From Parerythrobacter_A sp963761775 (GTDB lineage Bacteria > Pseudomonadota > Alphaproteobacteria > Sphingomonadales > Sphingomonadaceae), in NCBI GenBank assembly GCA_963761775.1, contig CAVXIF010000011.1:310001-374000 (forward strand): a stretch of 64,000 bases of DNA, in the 5' to 3' direction. Position 1 is the first letter of the stretch; the number at the start of each line of letters is the position of its first letter. The position numbers and the translations under genes were made by a program. Below the pieces are notes generated by a model. That model was not told the DNA's origin and made no database searches. It worked only from the letters and a program-made list of their open reading frames with translations. Positions 17,985 to 27,405 of this stretch are shown piece by piece.

Positions 17985-18761
17985 CTAGAGCGTAAAGCCA
18001 CCGTCGCCGACCAGCACGTGGCCGGTGACGTTGGCAGCGTCGTCGCTTAGCAGGAAACCGATTTCACCGGCAATCAGGTCGGGTGTGGCGAAGGTGCCCA
18101 GCGGCGTGCTCGCCGCCATCGCTTTCAACGCCGTTTCGCGCCCCTGCGCCTTCACGGCGGCGCGAAATTCGGGCGAGCCGTCCCAGATGGCGGTATCCAC
18201 ACCGCCCGGCGCGACGGCATTGACGCGGATGTTCGCGCCCGCGTTCTCTGCCGCTGCGATGCGCGCCATGTGGGCAACGCCGGCCTTGGCGACGCCGTAG
18301 GGTCCGATGCCGGGGACGGGCTTGATACCGGTGGAGGACGCGACGACGACAGCACTGCCGCCGCCTCTCTTGCCGAAACCGCGCAGGGCGGTGGCCAGGG
18401 TCAGGAACGCGCCGTCCAGATTGACGTCCATCACCCGCCGCCAAGCTTGAAAGGAGAGTTCCGACATCAACCCGCTGCCGCCTATGCCTGCATTAACGAC
18501 AGCATGATCGACCCCGTCCCAGCCGGCTTCCAGCGTCTCCCACAAGGCAGGGTCCGCAACGCTGCCGATGATCGGTCGCACGGTGCAGGCAAGGTCAAGC
18601 GCGTCGAGGCCGCCTGAATCGGTGTCGACCAGGATCAGTTCGGCCACACCGCGTGCATCGAGCCAGCGCGCGCAGGCGGCACCGATGCCCGACGCGGCGC
18701 CGGTGACGAGGGCAGTGCGGCCGGTGAAGGGTTCGGCGGCGAAAGGTTTGGGGTCTGTCAT
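17985..18761 (-). CDS. Short-chain dehydrogenase/reductase
   Basis: 258-residue classical SDR. The Rossmann motif TGAASGIG is near residues 20-27. NAGIGG follows, the catalytic Ser is in VASSTG, and the Tyr/Lys pair is in YGVAK. The C-terminal GHVLVGDGGFTL is the usual substrate-loop end. An Asp at the end of beta-2 (LVDTDSGG) predicts preference for NAD(H) over NADP(H). The substrate is unknown. Upstream lies an NtrC-like regulator gene on the same strand with a 41-base gap, so they may share a transcript. Confidence 0.88.
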   Translation of the reverse strand: MTDPKPFAAEPFTGRTALVTGAASGIGAACARWLDARGVAELILVDTDSGGLDALDLACTVRPIIGSVADPALWETLEAGWDGVDHAVVNAGIGGSGLMSELSFQAWRRVMDVNLDGAFLTLATALRGFGKRGGGSAVVVASSTGIKPVPGIGPYGVAKAGVAHMARIAAAENAGANIRVNAVAPGGVDTAIWDGSPEFRAAVKAQGRETALKAMAASTPLGTFATPDLIAGEIGFLLSDDAANVTGHVLVGDGGFTL

Positions 18762-18802
18762 GGTCGCGTGGGCTAGAACGCCCGGCGCGGCTTGTCGATA
18801 AC

Positions 18803-20224
18803 TCAGGCTGCGTTGTCGATGCCGAGATCGCCCAGTTTGCGATACAGCGTGGATCGTCCGATCCCCAGCCGCCGTGCAACTTCGGTCATGCGGCCGCGAT
18901 AATGGCCGATTGCGAGTCGGATGACATCGGCCTCGATTTCGTCCAGCGGGCGCAGGTTGCCATCGGGTGCATACAGCATGACGCCGACACCTTCCTGCAT
19001 GGCATTGCGCGGTTCTTCCGCCACATCGCCGAGCAGTTCGGACAGCTGCGGGAAGCTTTCGGGGCCGAGCGTTTCGCTGTCGCAATACACCACGGCGCGG
19101 AACAGGACGGCCTGCAACTGGCGTACGTTGCCGGGCCAGTCGAACGCGGCCAGCAGAGCCAGTGCGCCGTCGCTGATGGACAGGTGGCGCAGGCCGGGCT
19201 GATCGCCGATCTGGGATAGGAAAGAGCGGGCGAGTGCGGGAATGTCTCCGGTGCGTTCGCGCAGGGGAGGCATGGTGATGCGGGTGGCGGTCAGGACGTC
19301 CAGCAATTCGGGCTGGAAATAGCCCTGCTCGCCAAGGTCGTCGAGCGGCAGGTTGCTGGCGCTGAGCACCCGCACATCGACGCGGAACCCGTGTTGCGCG
19401 CCGACGGGACGCACGATACCGGTCGCCAGCGCTTCGGCCAGCTTGGCTTGCAGCGCATCATCCAGCCGGTCGATTTCGTCCAGTGCCAAGGTGCCGCCAT
19501 CGCATTGCTGCAAGGCGCCGGTCTGGCGGTCGAAAGCGCCGGGGAATGCATTGGGTTCATGGCCGAAGAGGGCGGACTCGATGGTGTTGGCAGGGACGCC
19601 GCGCACATTGATCATGCGGAACGGCCCCTTTGCGCGCGGGCTGGCAGCATGCATCGCGCGCAGCAGCATTTCCTTGCCCGAGCCGCTCTCGCCTTCGATC
19701 AGCACATTGCCGTGCCCACGAGCTGCCTTTGCGGCAACAGCGAGCGCAGCGCGGAAATTGGAGGCGGTGCCGATCATGGAATCGAAGTCGAGAACGGGCG
19801 CGAGCTTCTCGGTCAGCGGCTGCAATTCGTCGCGCGGCGGTTCCTGCTTGGTCGCGCTGCGCAACGCCTGCATCATCCGGTCCGGCGCGACCGGCTTGAT
19901 GAGATAGTCGGTCGCCCCGGCGCGCATAGCGTGGACGGCCAGCAGCGGAGAGGCGCTGGCGGTCAGGACCAGGATCGGCAGGCCCGGACGGCGCTCTTTC
20001 AACGCTTCGATCAGCGCGCAGGCTTCGTCGCCCGGCACGAACTGGTCGAGCACGATGGCGGCCAGCTGCATCCCCTGCCGCGTGCCCAGCGTGGCAATCG
20101 CCGTTTCCCCGTCGGCGACGACCAGCGTGCGCCAGCCCTCGCGCGCGGCGAGTGCGGTGATGAGGCGGCTTTGCGCCGGCTCATCGTCGATCAGCATCAT
20201 CAGGCGGGTGTCTGGCTCGGTCAT
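18803..20224 (-). CDS. NtrC-like response regulator with degenerate GAFTGA loop
   Basis: 473-residue regulator with receiver, AAA+ and Fis-type HTH domains. The receiver (1-120) has its phosphate-accepting Asp at D60, acidic pair D13-D14, switch Thr88 and Lys110. The AAA+ domain has Walker A GESGSGKE (178-185) and Walker B GGTLALDEID (243-252). At the loop that contacts sigma-54, GAFTGA is replaced by NAFPGA (225-230), so the critical Thr is Pro. In NtrC-type proteins this change usually abolishes sigma-54 activation, and the protein may work with sigma-70 or as a repressor, as TyrR does. The HTH is at about 440-470. No histidine kinase is encoded next to it. Confidence 0.88.
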   Translation of the reverse strand: MTEPDTRLMMLIDDEPAQSRLITALAAREGWRTLVVADGETAIATLGTRQGMQLAAIVLDQFVPGDEACALIEALKERRPGLPILVLTASASPLLAVHAMRAGATDYLIKPVAPDRMMQALRSATKQEPPRDELQPLTEKLAPVLDFDSMIGTASNFRAALAVAAKAARGHGNVLIEGESGSGKEMLLRAMHAASPRAKGPFRMINVRGVPANTIESALFGHEPNAFPGAFDRQTGALQQCDGGTLALDEIDRLDDALQAKLAEALATGIVRPVGAQHGFRVDVRVLSASNLPLDDLGEQGYFQPELLDVLTATRITMPPLRERTGDIPALARSFLSQIGDQPGLRHLSISDGALALLAAFDWPGNVRQLQAVLFRAVVYCDSETLGPESFPQLSELLGDVAEEPRNAMQEGVGVMLYAPDGNLRPLDEIEADVIRLAIGHYRGRMTEVARRLGIGRSTLYRKLGDLGIDNAA

Positions 20225-20416
20225 GCAGTTCCGCTGGCGGTGAGTGTGCTTCAGGGACCGCTGGAAATCGTAAATGCGAAAACAGCGGCGCGAACCAGTG
20301 TGCATAGAGGTGAGGGGTAAAGGTGAAATTAAGCCTGCGACCGCTGCTGCATCTTGAAGCGGGGCGGGGTGCGCGATAGAGCTGTGCCGGAAACAACCGA
20401 AGCTGGAGCGCCTCCG

Positions 20417-20557
20417 ATGCCGACCGATGACATCAAGCATGCCGAAAACATGGAAGACGCGCGCCGCACCTATGGCAGTTTCATGGGCACGCTGAAATGG
20501 TCGGTGCCGCTGATCGCCGCGATTGCCGCATTCGTCGTCATCCTGATCGCCAGCTGA
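20417..20557 (+). CDS. aa3-type cytochrome c oxidase subunit IV
   Basis: 46-residue single-span membrane protein of the bacterial aa3 oxidase subunit IV family. A charged N-terminal helix (ENMEDARRTYGSFMGTLKW) leads into one transmembrane segment (about 27-45). The ATG at 20417 is preceded by GGAG. It starts the transhydrogenase operon: pntAA follows 13 bases later. This small gene is commonly found beside pnt genes in alphaproteobacteria and rarely near the main oxidase genes, so its link to the oxidase comes from family annotation only. Confidence 0.85.
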   Translation: MPTDDIKHAENMEDARRTYGSFMGTLKWSVPLIAAIAAFVVILIAS

Positions 20558-20570
20558 CGGTATCGCGGGC

Positions 20571-21713
20571 TTGCGCATTGCAGTCCTGAAAGAGCGCGCG
20601 GACGGGGAAGCGCGCGTTGCCATCACGCCGGAAACGGTGCGCAAATTCGTCACAATGGGCTATGCCGTTGCGATCGAAAAGGGCGCAGGCCGACAGGCTT
20701 CCTTTCCCGATGCGCTGTATAGCGAAGCAGGGGCCGAGATCTTCGCGGCAGCAGGCGCGGTGCGCGGCGCGAATATCGTGCTGGGCGTGCAGGCACCCGA
20801 AGCGGAGCTGCTGAAAGGTGCAGCGGACGGTGCGATGGTGGTCGCCATGTTCGACCCGCATAACCGCGCCGATCTGGTTGCGGCGCACGCCGGAGCTGGG
20901 CTGGAAGCTGTGGCGATGGAACTGATGCCGCGCATCACACGGGCGCAAAGCATGGACGTGCTGTCCAGCCAGTCCAATCTCGCCGGATACAAGGCGGTGC
21001 TGGCCGCTGCCAACCAGTATGGCCGCGCGTTTCCGATGATGATGACCGCCGCCGGTACGGTACAGGCGGCGCGGGTCTTCGTGATGGGTGTGGGTGTCGC
21101 CGGGCTGCAAGCCATCGCCACCGCACGACGGCTTGGCGCGCAGGTTTCCGCTACCGATGTGCGTTCCGCCACGCGCGAACAGATCGAGAGCCTCGGCGCA
21201 AAGCCGGTCTTCGTGGAAGATGTCGAAGGCATCGCGGGCGAGGGCAGCGGCGGCTATGCCGGTGAAACGAGCGAGGAATACCGCGCCGCGCAGGCCGAAC
21301 TGGTGTCCAGCCATATCGCGAAGCAGGACATCGTGATTACCACCGCGCTGATCCCCGGGCGGGCCGCCCCGCGCCTGGTCTCGGACGCGCAGATCGCCAC
21401 CATGAAAGCGGGCAGCGTCATTTACGATCTCGCCGTCGCGCAAGGCGGCAATGTCGAGGGTAGCGAGGCCGATACGCTGGTGGACCGGCACGGTGTCACG
21501 GTCATGGGCTATCGCAATACCCCCGCCACCATGCCGACCGACGCCTCCGCCCTTTACGCTCGCAATCTCTATAACTTCATCGCCGCTTTTCACGATGCGG
21601 ACAGCGGAAAAGTCGTGCTGGACGAGGAAATCGGCAATGCCGTGCGGCTGACGCGGGGCGGGGCCGTGGTGCATCCCGATTTCGGCGTGGAACCAGCAAA
21701 GGCGAACCGCTGA
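20571..21713 (+). CDS. pntAA: NAD(P) transhydrogenase subunit alpha part 1
   Basis: 380-residue NAD(H)-binding domain I of the proton-translocating transhydrogenase, which uses the proton gradient to make NADPH from NADH. The N-terminus MRIAVLKERADGEARVAITPE is typical of the family. The nucleotide fold contains VMGVGVAGLQAIATARRLGA, with RQD-loop-like sequence in the C-terminal half. The start codon is TTG (20571). The alpha subunit is split from its membrane part, as usual in alphaproteobacteria. The next gene, pntAB, starts one base after its stop. Confidence 0.94.
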   Translation: MRIAVLKERADGEARVAITPETVRKFVTMGYAVAIEKGAGRQASFPDALYSEAGAEIFAAAGAVRGANIVLGVQAPEAELLKGAADGAMVVAMFDPHNRADLVAAHAGAGLEAVAMELMPRITRAQSMDVLSSQSNLAGYKAVLAAANQYGRAFPMMMTAAGTVQAARVFVMGVGVAGLQAIATARRLGAQVSATDVRSATREQIESLGAKPVFVEDVEGIAGEGSGGYAGETSEEYRAAQAELVSSHIAKQDIVITTALIPGRAAPRLVSDAQIATMKAGSVIYDLAVAQGGNVEGSEADTLVDRHGVTVMGYRNTPATMPTDASALYARNLYNFIAAFHDADSGKVVLDEEIGNAVRLTRGGAVVHPDFGVEPAKANR

Positions 21714-21714
21714 C

Positions 21715-21996
21715 ATGAGCTTTATCGCAATCCTGTCGATCTTCGTCATGGCCTGTTTCGTTGGCTACTACGTCGTGTGGTCGGTCACGCCCGCGCTGCA
21801 CACGCCGCTGATGGCGGTGACGAATGCGATTTCCAGCGTCATCATCGTCGGTGCACTGATTGCATCGGCGGAGGGCGGGTCGGATGTGGCGAAGTGGCTG
21901 GGGCTGTTCGCGGTGGTGCTGGCGAGCATCAACATCTTCGGCGGCTTTGCGGTAACCGAGCGGATGCTGGCGATGTATCGCAAGAAGGAGAAATAG
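21715..21996 (+). CDS. pntAB: NAD(P) transhydrogenase subunit alpha part 2
   Basis: 93-residue membrane domain with three to four hydrophobic helices (residues 3-22, 35-53, 58-82) ending in a basic tail MYRKKEK. It contains the conserved TPLMAVTNAISS. It forms the alpha-side half of the proton channel with pntB. It lies between pntAA (one-base gap) and pntB (three-base gap), so all three are one operon. Confidence 0.94.
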   Translation: MSFIAILSIFVMACFVGYYVVWSVTPALHTPLMAVTNAISSVIIVGALIASAEGGSDVAKWLGLFAVVLASINIFGGFAVTERMLAMYRKKEK

Positions 21997-21999
21997 GGC

Positions 22000-23544
22000 G
22001 TGTGTACCCCGGTCTCTCCAGAATCGACTGGTTGCGATGTCTACAACGCGGCTTATCAAATTGCCCCGGACCAAGGTGGAATTGTCGCTGCCGATGCTAT
22101 TGTCCACGGTGCGGTAAATCCTTGGGCCGCCATGGCATATCTCGTCGCGGGCGTGTTCTTCATCCTGGCCCTGCGCGGGCTTTCGTCGCCCTCCACCAGC
22201 CGTAGGGGCAACCGGCTTGGCATGGCGGGGATGCTGATTGCGGTCGTGACGACGCTGGTCACGCACGATCTGGCCAACATCATGGAGATCGCGGTTGCCA
22301 TCGCCATTGGCGGCACCATCGGCTTTGTCGTCGCGCGTCGTATCGCGATGACGGCGATGCCCGAACTGGTCGCAGCGTTCCATTCGCTGGTCGGTCTCGC
22401 CGCCGTGCTGGTGGCCGCCGCCGCTTACGCCAATCCCGCCGCGTTCGACTTGCTTGTGCCGCGCGGGGATGGTGTTTCCGGCATTGCGGACCGCTTCATG
22501 CTCGATCCCGTGGCGCGCATCGAGATGGCGCTGGGCGCTGCCATCGGTGCTATCACTTTCTCTGGTTCCGTCATTGCCTTTGCCAAGCTGTCGGGACGGA
22601 TGAGCGGGTCGCCGATCCTTCTGCCGGGGCGGCATATCCTGAATTTGGGCATCCTCGCCGCTATCGTCGGGCTGACCACGCTGTTCGCCATGACGACGCC
22701 TATCCCCGGCTGGGTCTTTCCGCTGATCGTGCTGCTGGCCTTTGCCGTCGGTTTCCTGCTCATCATCCCTATCGGCGGGGCGGATATGCCGGTCGTGGTG
22801 TCGATGCTGAACAGCTATTCGGGCTGGGCAGCGGCCGCGATGGGCTTCACGCTGGGCAATACCGCGATGATCATCACCGGCGCGCTGGTGGGTGCTAGCG
22901 GAGCTATCCTGAGCTACATCATGTGTCGCGCCATGAACCGCAGTTTCCTGTCGGTTATCGCAGGCGGCTTCGGCGCGGCTACGGCGTCCGGCGCGGAGGG
23001 CAGTGGGGAGCAGCGGCCCTACAAGACAGGCAGCGCAGAAGATGCCGCCTTCATGCTATCACAGGCGGAGAGAGTTATCGTCATCCCGGGCTACGGTATG
23101 GCGGTGGCGCAGGCCCAGCACGCCTTGCGCGAAATGACTGACATGCTGGAGGACAAGGGTGTCGATGTGAAGTTCGCCATCCACCCTGTCGCGGGCCGGA
23201 TGCCGGGGCATATGAACGTGCTGCTGGCCGAGGCAAACGTGTCGTATGACAAGGTGTTCGAGCTGGAGGATATCAACAGCGAGTTCGCACAGGCCGATAT
23301 CGCCTTCATTATCGGGGCAAACGACGTGGTGAACCCGGCGGCGAAGACCGACAAGGCCAGCCCGATCTACGGCATGCCGGTGTTCGACGTGGACAAGGCG
23401 AAGCAGGTGTTTTTCATCAAGCGCAGCATGGGTGGGGTCGGCTATGCCGGCGTCGATAATGACGTGTTCTACATGGACCAGACAGTGATGCTGCTGTCCG
23501 ATGCCAAGAAGATGGTCGAGGAGATCGTCAAATCCATAGACTGA
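22000..23544 (+). CDS. pntB: NAD(P) transhydrogenase subunit beta
   Basis: 514-residue subunit. Eight or nine membrane helices (about 45-290) form the proton path, and the C-terminal domain III (about 335-514) binds NADP(H), with VIVIPGYGMAVAQAQHALRE as the nucleotide loop and GANDVVNPAA near the site. The GTG at 22000 gives a 43-residue N-terminus (two cysteines, no clear homology to known PntB) before the conserved NPWAAMAYLVAGV. No other in-frame start lies between, except the internal ATG at 22132. The extension may be real or non-native. Confidence 0.93.
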   Translation: MCTPVSPESTGCDVYNAAYQIAPDQGGIVAADAIVHGAVNPWAAMAYLVAGVFFILALRGLSSPSTSRRGNRLGMAGMLIAVVTTLVTHDLANIMEIAVAIAIGGTIGFVVARRIAMTAMPELVAAFHSLVGLAAVLVAAAAYANPAAFDLLVPRGDGVSGIADRFMLDPVARIEMALGAAIGAITFSGSVIAFAKLSGRMSGSPILLPGRHILNLGILAAIVGLTTLFAMTTPIPGWVFPLIVLLAFAVGFLLIIPIGGADMPVVVSMLNSYSGWAAAAMGFTLGNTAMIITGALVGASGAILSYIMCRAMNRSFLSVIAGGFGAATASGAEGSGEQRPYKTGSAEDAAFMLSQAERVIVIPGYGMAVAQAQHALREMTDMLEDKGVDVKFAIHPVAGRMPGHMNVLLAEANVSYDKVFELEDINSEFAQADIAFIIGANDVVNPAAKTDKASPIYGMPVFDVDKAKQVFFIKRSMGGVGYAGVDNDVFYMDQTVMLLSDAKKMVEEIVKSID

Positions 23545-23865
23545 CACTCCGCCTCGCTGCTGTTTGTGTCCTCTGCCTCGAGCACCACGGGGTGTGTCGA
23601 GGCGATTGCGCAGGATCGCGTGGAAACCGCCTTGCGCGATGCCGGACTTTCGCCGCGCAATGCGGAATGCATGGCAGGTCGCATGGTCGACCGACTCAGC
23701 ATCGCGCAATTGCGCAAGCTGGAAGGGCTGAAAGCGCAGGACGGAGAAGCGGCGAGACCCGCTTCGCTCGATGAATTCGTGCGGCGGGTGGACCGTGTCG
23801 GCGATGCCGAGGTTGTCACCGTAACAGCCAGCTCCGCCGCGCTGTGCGCGATCGGGCTGGGCTAG
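23541..23865 (+). CDS. Small putative lipoprotein of unknown function (apparent +1 frameshift)
   Basis: The frame ending at 23865 encodes CVEAIAQDRVETALRDAG and a cysteine/alanine-rich tail, about 100 residues, all one soluble domain I cannot name. Open from GTG 23566 it has no signal. In the preceding frame, from 23541, LTLRLAAVCVLCL reads like a signal peptide. Skipping the G at 23580 links it to STTGC, a lipobox-like end. The start codon of that frame would be CTG or is itself mis-sequenced, so the 5' end is unsure. It overlaps the last bases of pntB and may be in its operon. Confidence 0.45.
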
Positions 23866-23888
23866 TCACGCAACGTGGCTGCGATCGC

Positions 23889-24302
23889 TCAGGCTTTGGT
23901 GAAGTTGACTGTGCGGCAGAAGACGACGACGCAGCCTTTGACCTTCAGCGTGTTACCCGAACGCCAGACCTCCGCGTCGAAATAGCGACCGTCTTCCGGG
24001 CTGTAGCCCTTGCCATCGTAACGGTTGCCGTCCGGCGTCAGGCTATTGAAAATACGCAGGCCCAGCAGCTTGCGATTGCGCAGCTTCTTGTTCGGATTTT
24101 CCGTATCACGCGCACCACCTTCAGGTTCGGCCACGAGAAATCTCGAAATCTTGCCGCACATCGCGTTGCCGCATTTGTAGAACGAGATGATGGACCGGCC
24201 ATCGTCGGTTTTCCAGTCGCCAGCGATGGAGGCGGGCGCTGCCTGCGCGGGCGCGGCAAATGTTGCAGCGACGGCGGCAAGTGCGAAAAGCGGCTTGTTC
24301 AT
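23889..24302 (-). CDS. DUF2147 secreted protein
   Basis: 137-residue periplasmic protein. The signal peptide is residues 1-21 (MNKPLFALAAVAA, cleaved after AQA). The DUF2147 domain follows with GDWKTDDGRSIISFYKCGNA, GLRIFNSL and the end VKGCVVVFCRTVNFTKA. It has four cysteines, probably paired. The family resembles lipocalin-like ligand-binding folds and no function is established. The ATG at 24302 is preferred because upstream in-frame codons lack signal character. Confidence 0.85.
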   Translation of the reverse strand: MNKPLFALAAVAATFAAPAQAAPASIAGDWKTDDGRSIISFYKCGNAMCGKISRFLVAEPEGGARDTENPNKKLRNRKLLGLRIFNSLTPDGNRYDGKGYSPEDGRYFDAEVWRSGNTLKVKGCVVVFCRTVNFTKA

Positions 24303-24396
24303 GTAAAGCGTTCCTGTTTGCGATAATGTTTGCCGATGGGATAGCCGATCCAAGGTGAACGGGCGCTGTGTGCGTCAGGAGCAGTAAGGAGGTGAC

Positions 24397-25353
24397 ATGT
24401 TGAAAAAACTGGCAAAAGCCTTGGCTGCAATCGTTCTGCTTGTGGCGGTGCTGGTGCTGGTCTTCCGCACGCCCGACACCGATCCTGCCGAAATGCGCGC
24501 AAAATATGGCGCGGCGCCTTCGCAATTCGTGCAGATCGATGGGCAGACAGTGCATTTGCGCGACGAAGGACCACGCGATGCGCCGGTCATCGTACTGCTG
24601 CATGGCTCGAACGCCGACCTGTACACGTGGCAACCCTGGGTCGACCGGTTGACGACGGAATATCGCGTGATCCGGTTCGACCAGATCGGTCATGGACTGA
24701 CGGGTCCGGCACGCGATGGCGACTATTCGCGCGATGCGTTTGCCGCCGATGTTGAGGCGGTCGCTGTTCATCTAGGGCTTTCGCGTTTCCTGCTGGCAGG
24801 CAATTCGATGGGTGGCGGAATCGCGCTGGAATATGCGCAGATCTATCCTGACAGGCTTTCCGGCCTTGTGCTGGTCGATGCGTCCGGTGCGCCGAGCAAG
24901 GAGCCGTCGAAGGGCAATATGGCCTTCACCCTAGCCGGGCTGCCGGTCGTGAACCAGCTTTTCACACAGATCACCCCGCGTTCGATCGTGGAGGACAGCT
25001 TGCGCAGCTCGGTGTCGAATCAGGCTATCGTTACACCCGCTGCTATCGACAGGTATTGGGAACTTGCGCGCATGCCCGGCAACCGCGCCGCTACGCTCGC
25101 GCGTTTTGCCGAACCGCGCGTTCCGTTCGGGAAGTCGAAGGTTGGAGAAGTCGGCGTTCCGACACTGGTGATGTGGGGCGAGGAGGACAGCCTTATTCCA
25201 TTCTCGTCTGCCGGATGGTTCGTGAATGCGATGCCCAACGCCGAGCTGGTGTCCTATCCCGGCATCGGCCACTTGCCGATGGAGGAAGCACCCGACGCGA
25301 CTGCTGCGGACCTGAAAGACTGGATGGTAAACAGCGTCTTGACCAAGGAATGA
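24397..25353 (+). CDS. Membrane-anchored alpha/beta hydrolase
   Basis: 318-residue hydrolase with an N-terminal anchor (residues 5-23) that should place the domain in the periplasm. The nucleophile is S137 in GNSMGG, the acid is in WGEEDSLIP, and the His is in GIGHLPMEE, all in order. LLHGSNADLYTW gives the oxyanion region. It is preceded by a perfect AAGGAGG Shine-Dalgarno, which suggests strong translation. The substrate is unknown (esterase, lactonase or similar). Confidence 0.87.
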   Translation: MLKKLAKALAAIVLLVAVLVLVFRTPDTDPAEMRAKYGAAPSQFVQIDGQTVHLRDEGPRDAPVIVLLHGSNADLYTWQPWVDRLTTEYRVIRFDQIGHGLTGPARDGDYSRDAFAADVEAVAVHLGLSRFLLAGNSMGGGIALEYAQIYPDRLSGLVLVDASGAPSKEPSKGNMAFTLAGLPVVNQLFTQITPRSIVEDSLRSSVSNQAIVTPAAIDRYWELARMPGNRAATLARFAEPRVPFGKSKVGEVGVPTLVMWGEEDSLIPFSSAGWFVNAMPNAELVSYPGIGHLPMEEAPDATAADLKDWMVNSVLTKE

Positions 25354-25470
25354 CGCAGGTTTGGCGGGGTTGCGTGCCACACTGGACGCGGCATTCCGAA
25401 CTGCCTAAGCGCAATAAACGAGGTCGTGTTCCGCAAGGGTGGATGCGGAGCGATAAGAAGGGGCCGGACA

Positions 25471-26166
25471 ATGCGCACTTTGGGACTTATCGGCGGCATG
25501 AGCTGGGTCTCGACGCGCAGCTATCTCGAACAGATAAATAGCCTGACACAGCGGCGCACCTCGCCCCGCACTACGGCACCTTTGCTCGCCGAATGCCAGG
25601 ATTTCGGGTCGCTGCAAGGCGACGGAGTGGACGCCGACTGGGACGCAATTGCGGACCGTCTGGCCGGTTCCGCCAAGCGGTTGGAGCAGGCCGGCGCAGG
25701 CGCGCTGGTAATCTGCGCCAACGCGATGCACCGGCATTACGATCTTATTGCAAATGCGGTCGATGTACCGGTGATCCATGCGGCGGATGTCATCGGGAAA
25801 GCCGTCGCTGCGACCGGCCAGGCCAAGCTGGCGCTTATCGGGCGGCGCAGCGTGATGACGGAAAGTTTCTTCCGCGAACGCATCGTGGCGCACGGGGTGG
25901 ACCTGATGGCGCCCGACATGGCCAATGTGGAGCAGATCGAACAGATCATCGACACCGAACTGATGGTCGGCAAGGCGAGCCGCGATGCGGAGCGCAAGCT
26001 GAAATCCATCATCACCAACAAGCAACAGGCGGGCGCGACCGGCATCGTTCTGGCGTGTACAGAGCTGGAGCTGGTAGTGGATGTCGATGCCAATGTGCTG
26101 CCAATATTCGACAGTACCCGCATCCATTGCCAGGCGGCTGTCGAATGGATGTTCGAAGACGCGTAA
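25471..26166 (+). CDS. Aspartate/glutamate racemase family protein
   Basis: 231-residue cofactor-independent racemase. The catalytic cysteine pair is C82 in VICANAMHRHYD and C196 in VLACTELEL, one in each half of the pseudosymmetric fold. LGLIGGMSWVST is the family start, which fixes the start at ATG 25471 (a 15-residue longer form from 25426 lacks similarity). It is more like YgeA/aspartate racemase than MurI, and could supply D-Asp or D-Glu or act on hydantoin-like substrates. Confidence 0.88.
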   Translation: MRTLGLIGGMSWVSTRSYLEQINSLTQRRTSPRTTAPLLAECQDFGSLQGDGVDADWDAIADRLAGSAKRLEQAGAGALVICANAMHRHYDLIANAVDVPVIHAADVIGKAVAATGQAKLALIGRRSVMTESFFRERIVAHGVDLMAPDMANVEQIEQIIDTELMVGKASRDAERKLKSIITNKQQAGATGIVLACTELELVVDVDANVLPIFDSTRIHCQAAVEWMFEDA

Positions 26167-26241
26167 GCCCGGCCAGCGGCGCAGCACGGTTCGTCGTTTC
26201 CAAACTGGTCCCGCTGCCTGCAAAGCCTTAGCGCACGTCGA

Positions 26242-27405
26242 ATGAGTCATCGCGCCCCATACGCCGCCGATCCGGCTAAGAGTCGAGGCCGTGAATTTGC
26301 CGAGATGCGCGACGGAACACGCGGGCCGCGCAGCGCTTTCCAGCGCGACCGCGACCGCATCATCCATTCCATCGCGTTCCGCCGTCTGCGTTCCAAGACG
26401 CAGGTGTTCATCGCGCCCGATGGCGACCATTACCGCACCCGCCTGACGCACAGTCTGGAAGTGGCGCAGATCGGGCGGGTGATTGCGCGTGCGCTGGGGC
26501 TGGACGAAGATCTGACCGAGGCGTTGTGTCTTGCGCACGATATCGGCCACCCACCGTTCGGCCATGCGGGCGAGGCGGCGCTGTCTGCGGCAACCGCACG
26601 ACACGGCGGGTTCGATCACAACGCGCAATCGCTGCGCACGCTGATGCGGTTGGAAAGCCCCTATATCGGCTATCCCGGGCTTAACCTGAGCTGGGAAGTG
26701 CTGGAGGGGCTCGCCAAGCATAACGGCCCGGCCCCGGCGTCGAACTGGGCGCTGGAGGAGCTGGATGCCGCGTTCGATCTGCGGCTCGACGAATGGCCTG
26801 GCCTCGAAGCGCAAGTCGCGGCGGTGGCGGACGATATCGCTTACGACAACCACGATATCGACGACGGGCTGCGCGCCGGTTTCCTCGACATCGACCAACT
26901 GGTGCAGGTCGATTTCGTTGCCGAGCAATGGGACATGGTGGACCGGCGCTATCCCGACGCCCCGCATGACCGCAAACTGCGCGAACTTGTGCGCGGGCAA
27001 ATCGGCCTGATGGTGAACGACGTGATCGAGCACACGCGCGCCCGGCTGTCGGCCATCGCCAGCGAAGCGGAGGTGCGCACCGCGGGCCGGGCGCTTGCCG
27101 GTTTTTCGCCTGCGATGGCCGCGCAGGAACGCATCCTCAAACGCTTCATGTACGACAATGTCTATCTGCACGCAGACCAGCGCGCGACAGCAGAGAAAGC
27201 GCACGGTGTCGTGGCGCGGCTGTTTGTAGCTTATGAGCAAGACCCGTCGCTGATACAGTCGCGCTGGTTCGAGGATTTGCCGCGCGAGGAGCCGGCACGA
27301 ACGCGACACCTCACCGACTACATCGCGGGCATGACGGACCGGTTCGCCATCGACGCCTATGCCCGCATCTACGGCAAGCGACCCGAAGGATTGAGCAATG
27401 TCTGA
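26242..27405 (+). CDS. Deoxyguanosinetriphosphate triphosphohydrolase-like protein
   Basis: 387-residue HD-superfamily dNTPase, expected to cut dGTP or other dNTPs to deoxynucleosides and triphosphate. The metal ligands are H70 (LTHSLEV), H99-D100 (LAHDIGHPPFGHAG) and a late Asp in VADDIAYDNHD. The size fits the type 2 subfamily, which is annotated as a putative dGTPase. It overlaps the next gene by eight bases. Confidence 0.92.
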   Translation: MSHRAPYAADPAKSRGREFAEMRDGTRGPRSAFQRDRDRIIHSIAFRRLRSKTQVFIAPDGDHYRTRLTHSLEVAQIGRVIARALGLDEDLTEALCLAHDIGHPPFGHAGEAALSAATARHGGFDHNAQSLRTLMRLESPYIGYPGLNLSWEVLEGLAKHNGPAPASNWALEELDAAFDLRLDEWPGLEAQVAAVADDIAYDNHDIDDGLRAGFLDIDQLVQVDFVAEQWDMVDRRYPDAPHDRKLRELVRGQIGLMVNDVIEHTRARLSAIASEAEVRTAGRALAGFSPAMAAQERILKRFMYDNVYLHADQRATAEKAHGVVARLFVAYEQDPSLIQSRWFEDLPREEPARTRHLTDYIAGMTDRFAIDAYARIYGKRPEGLSNV

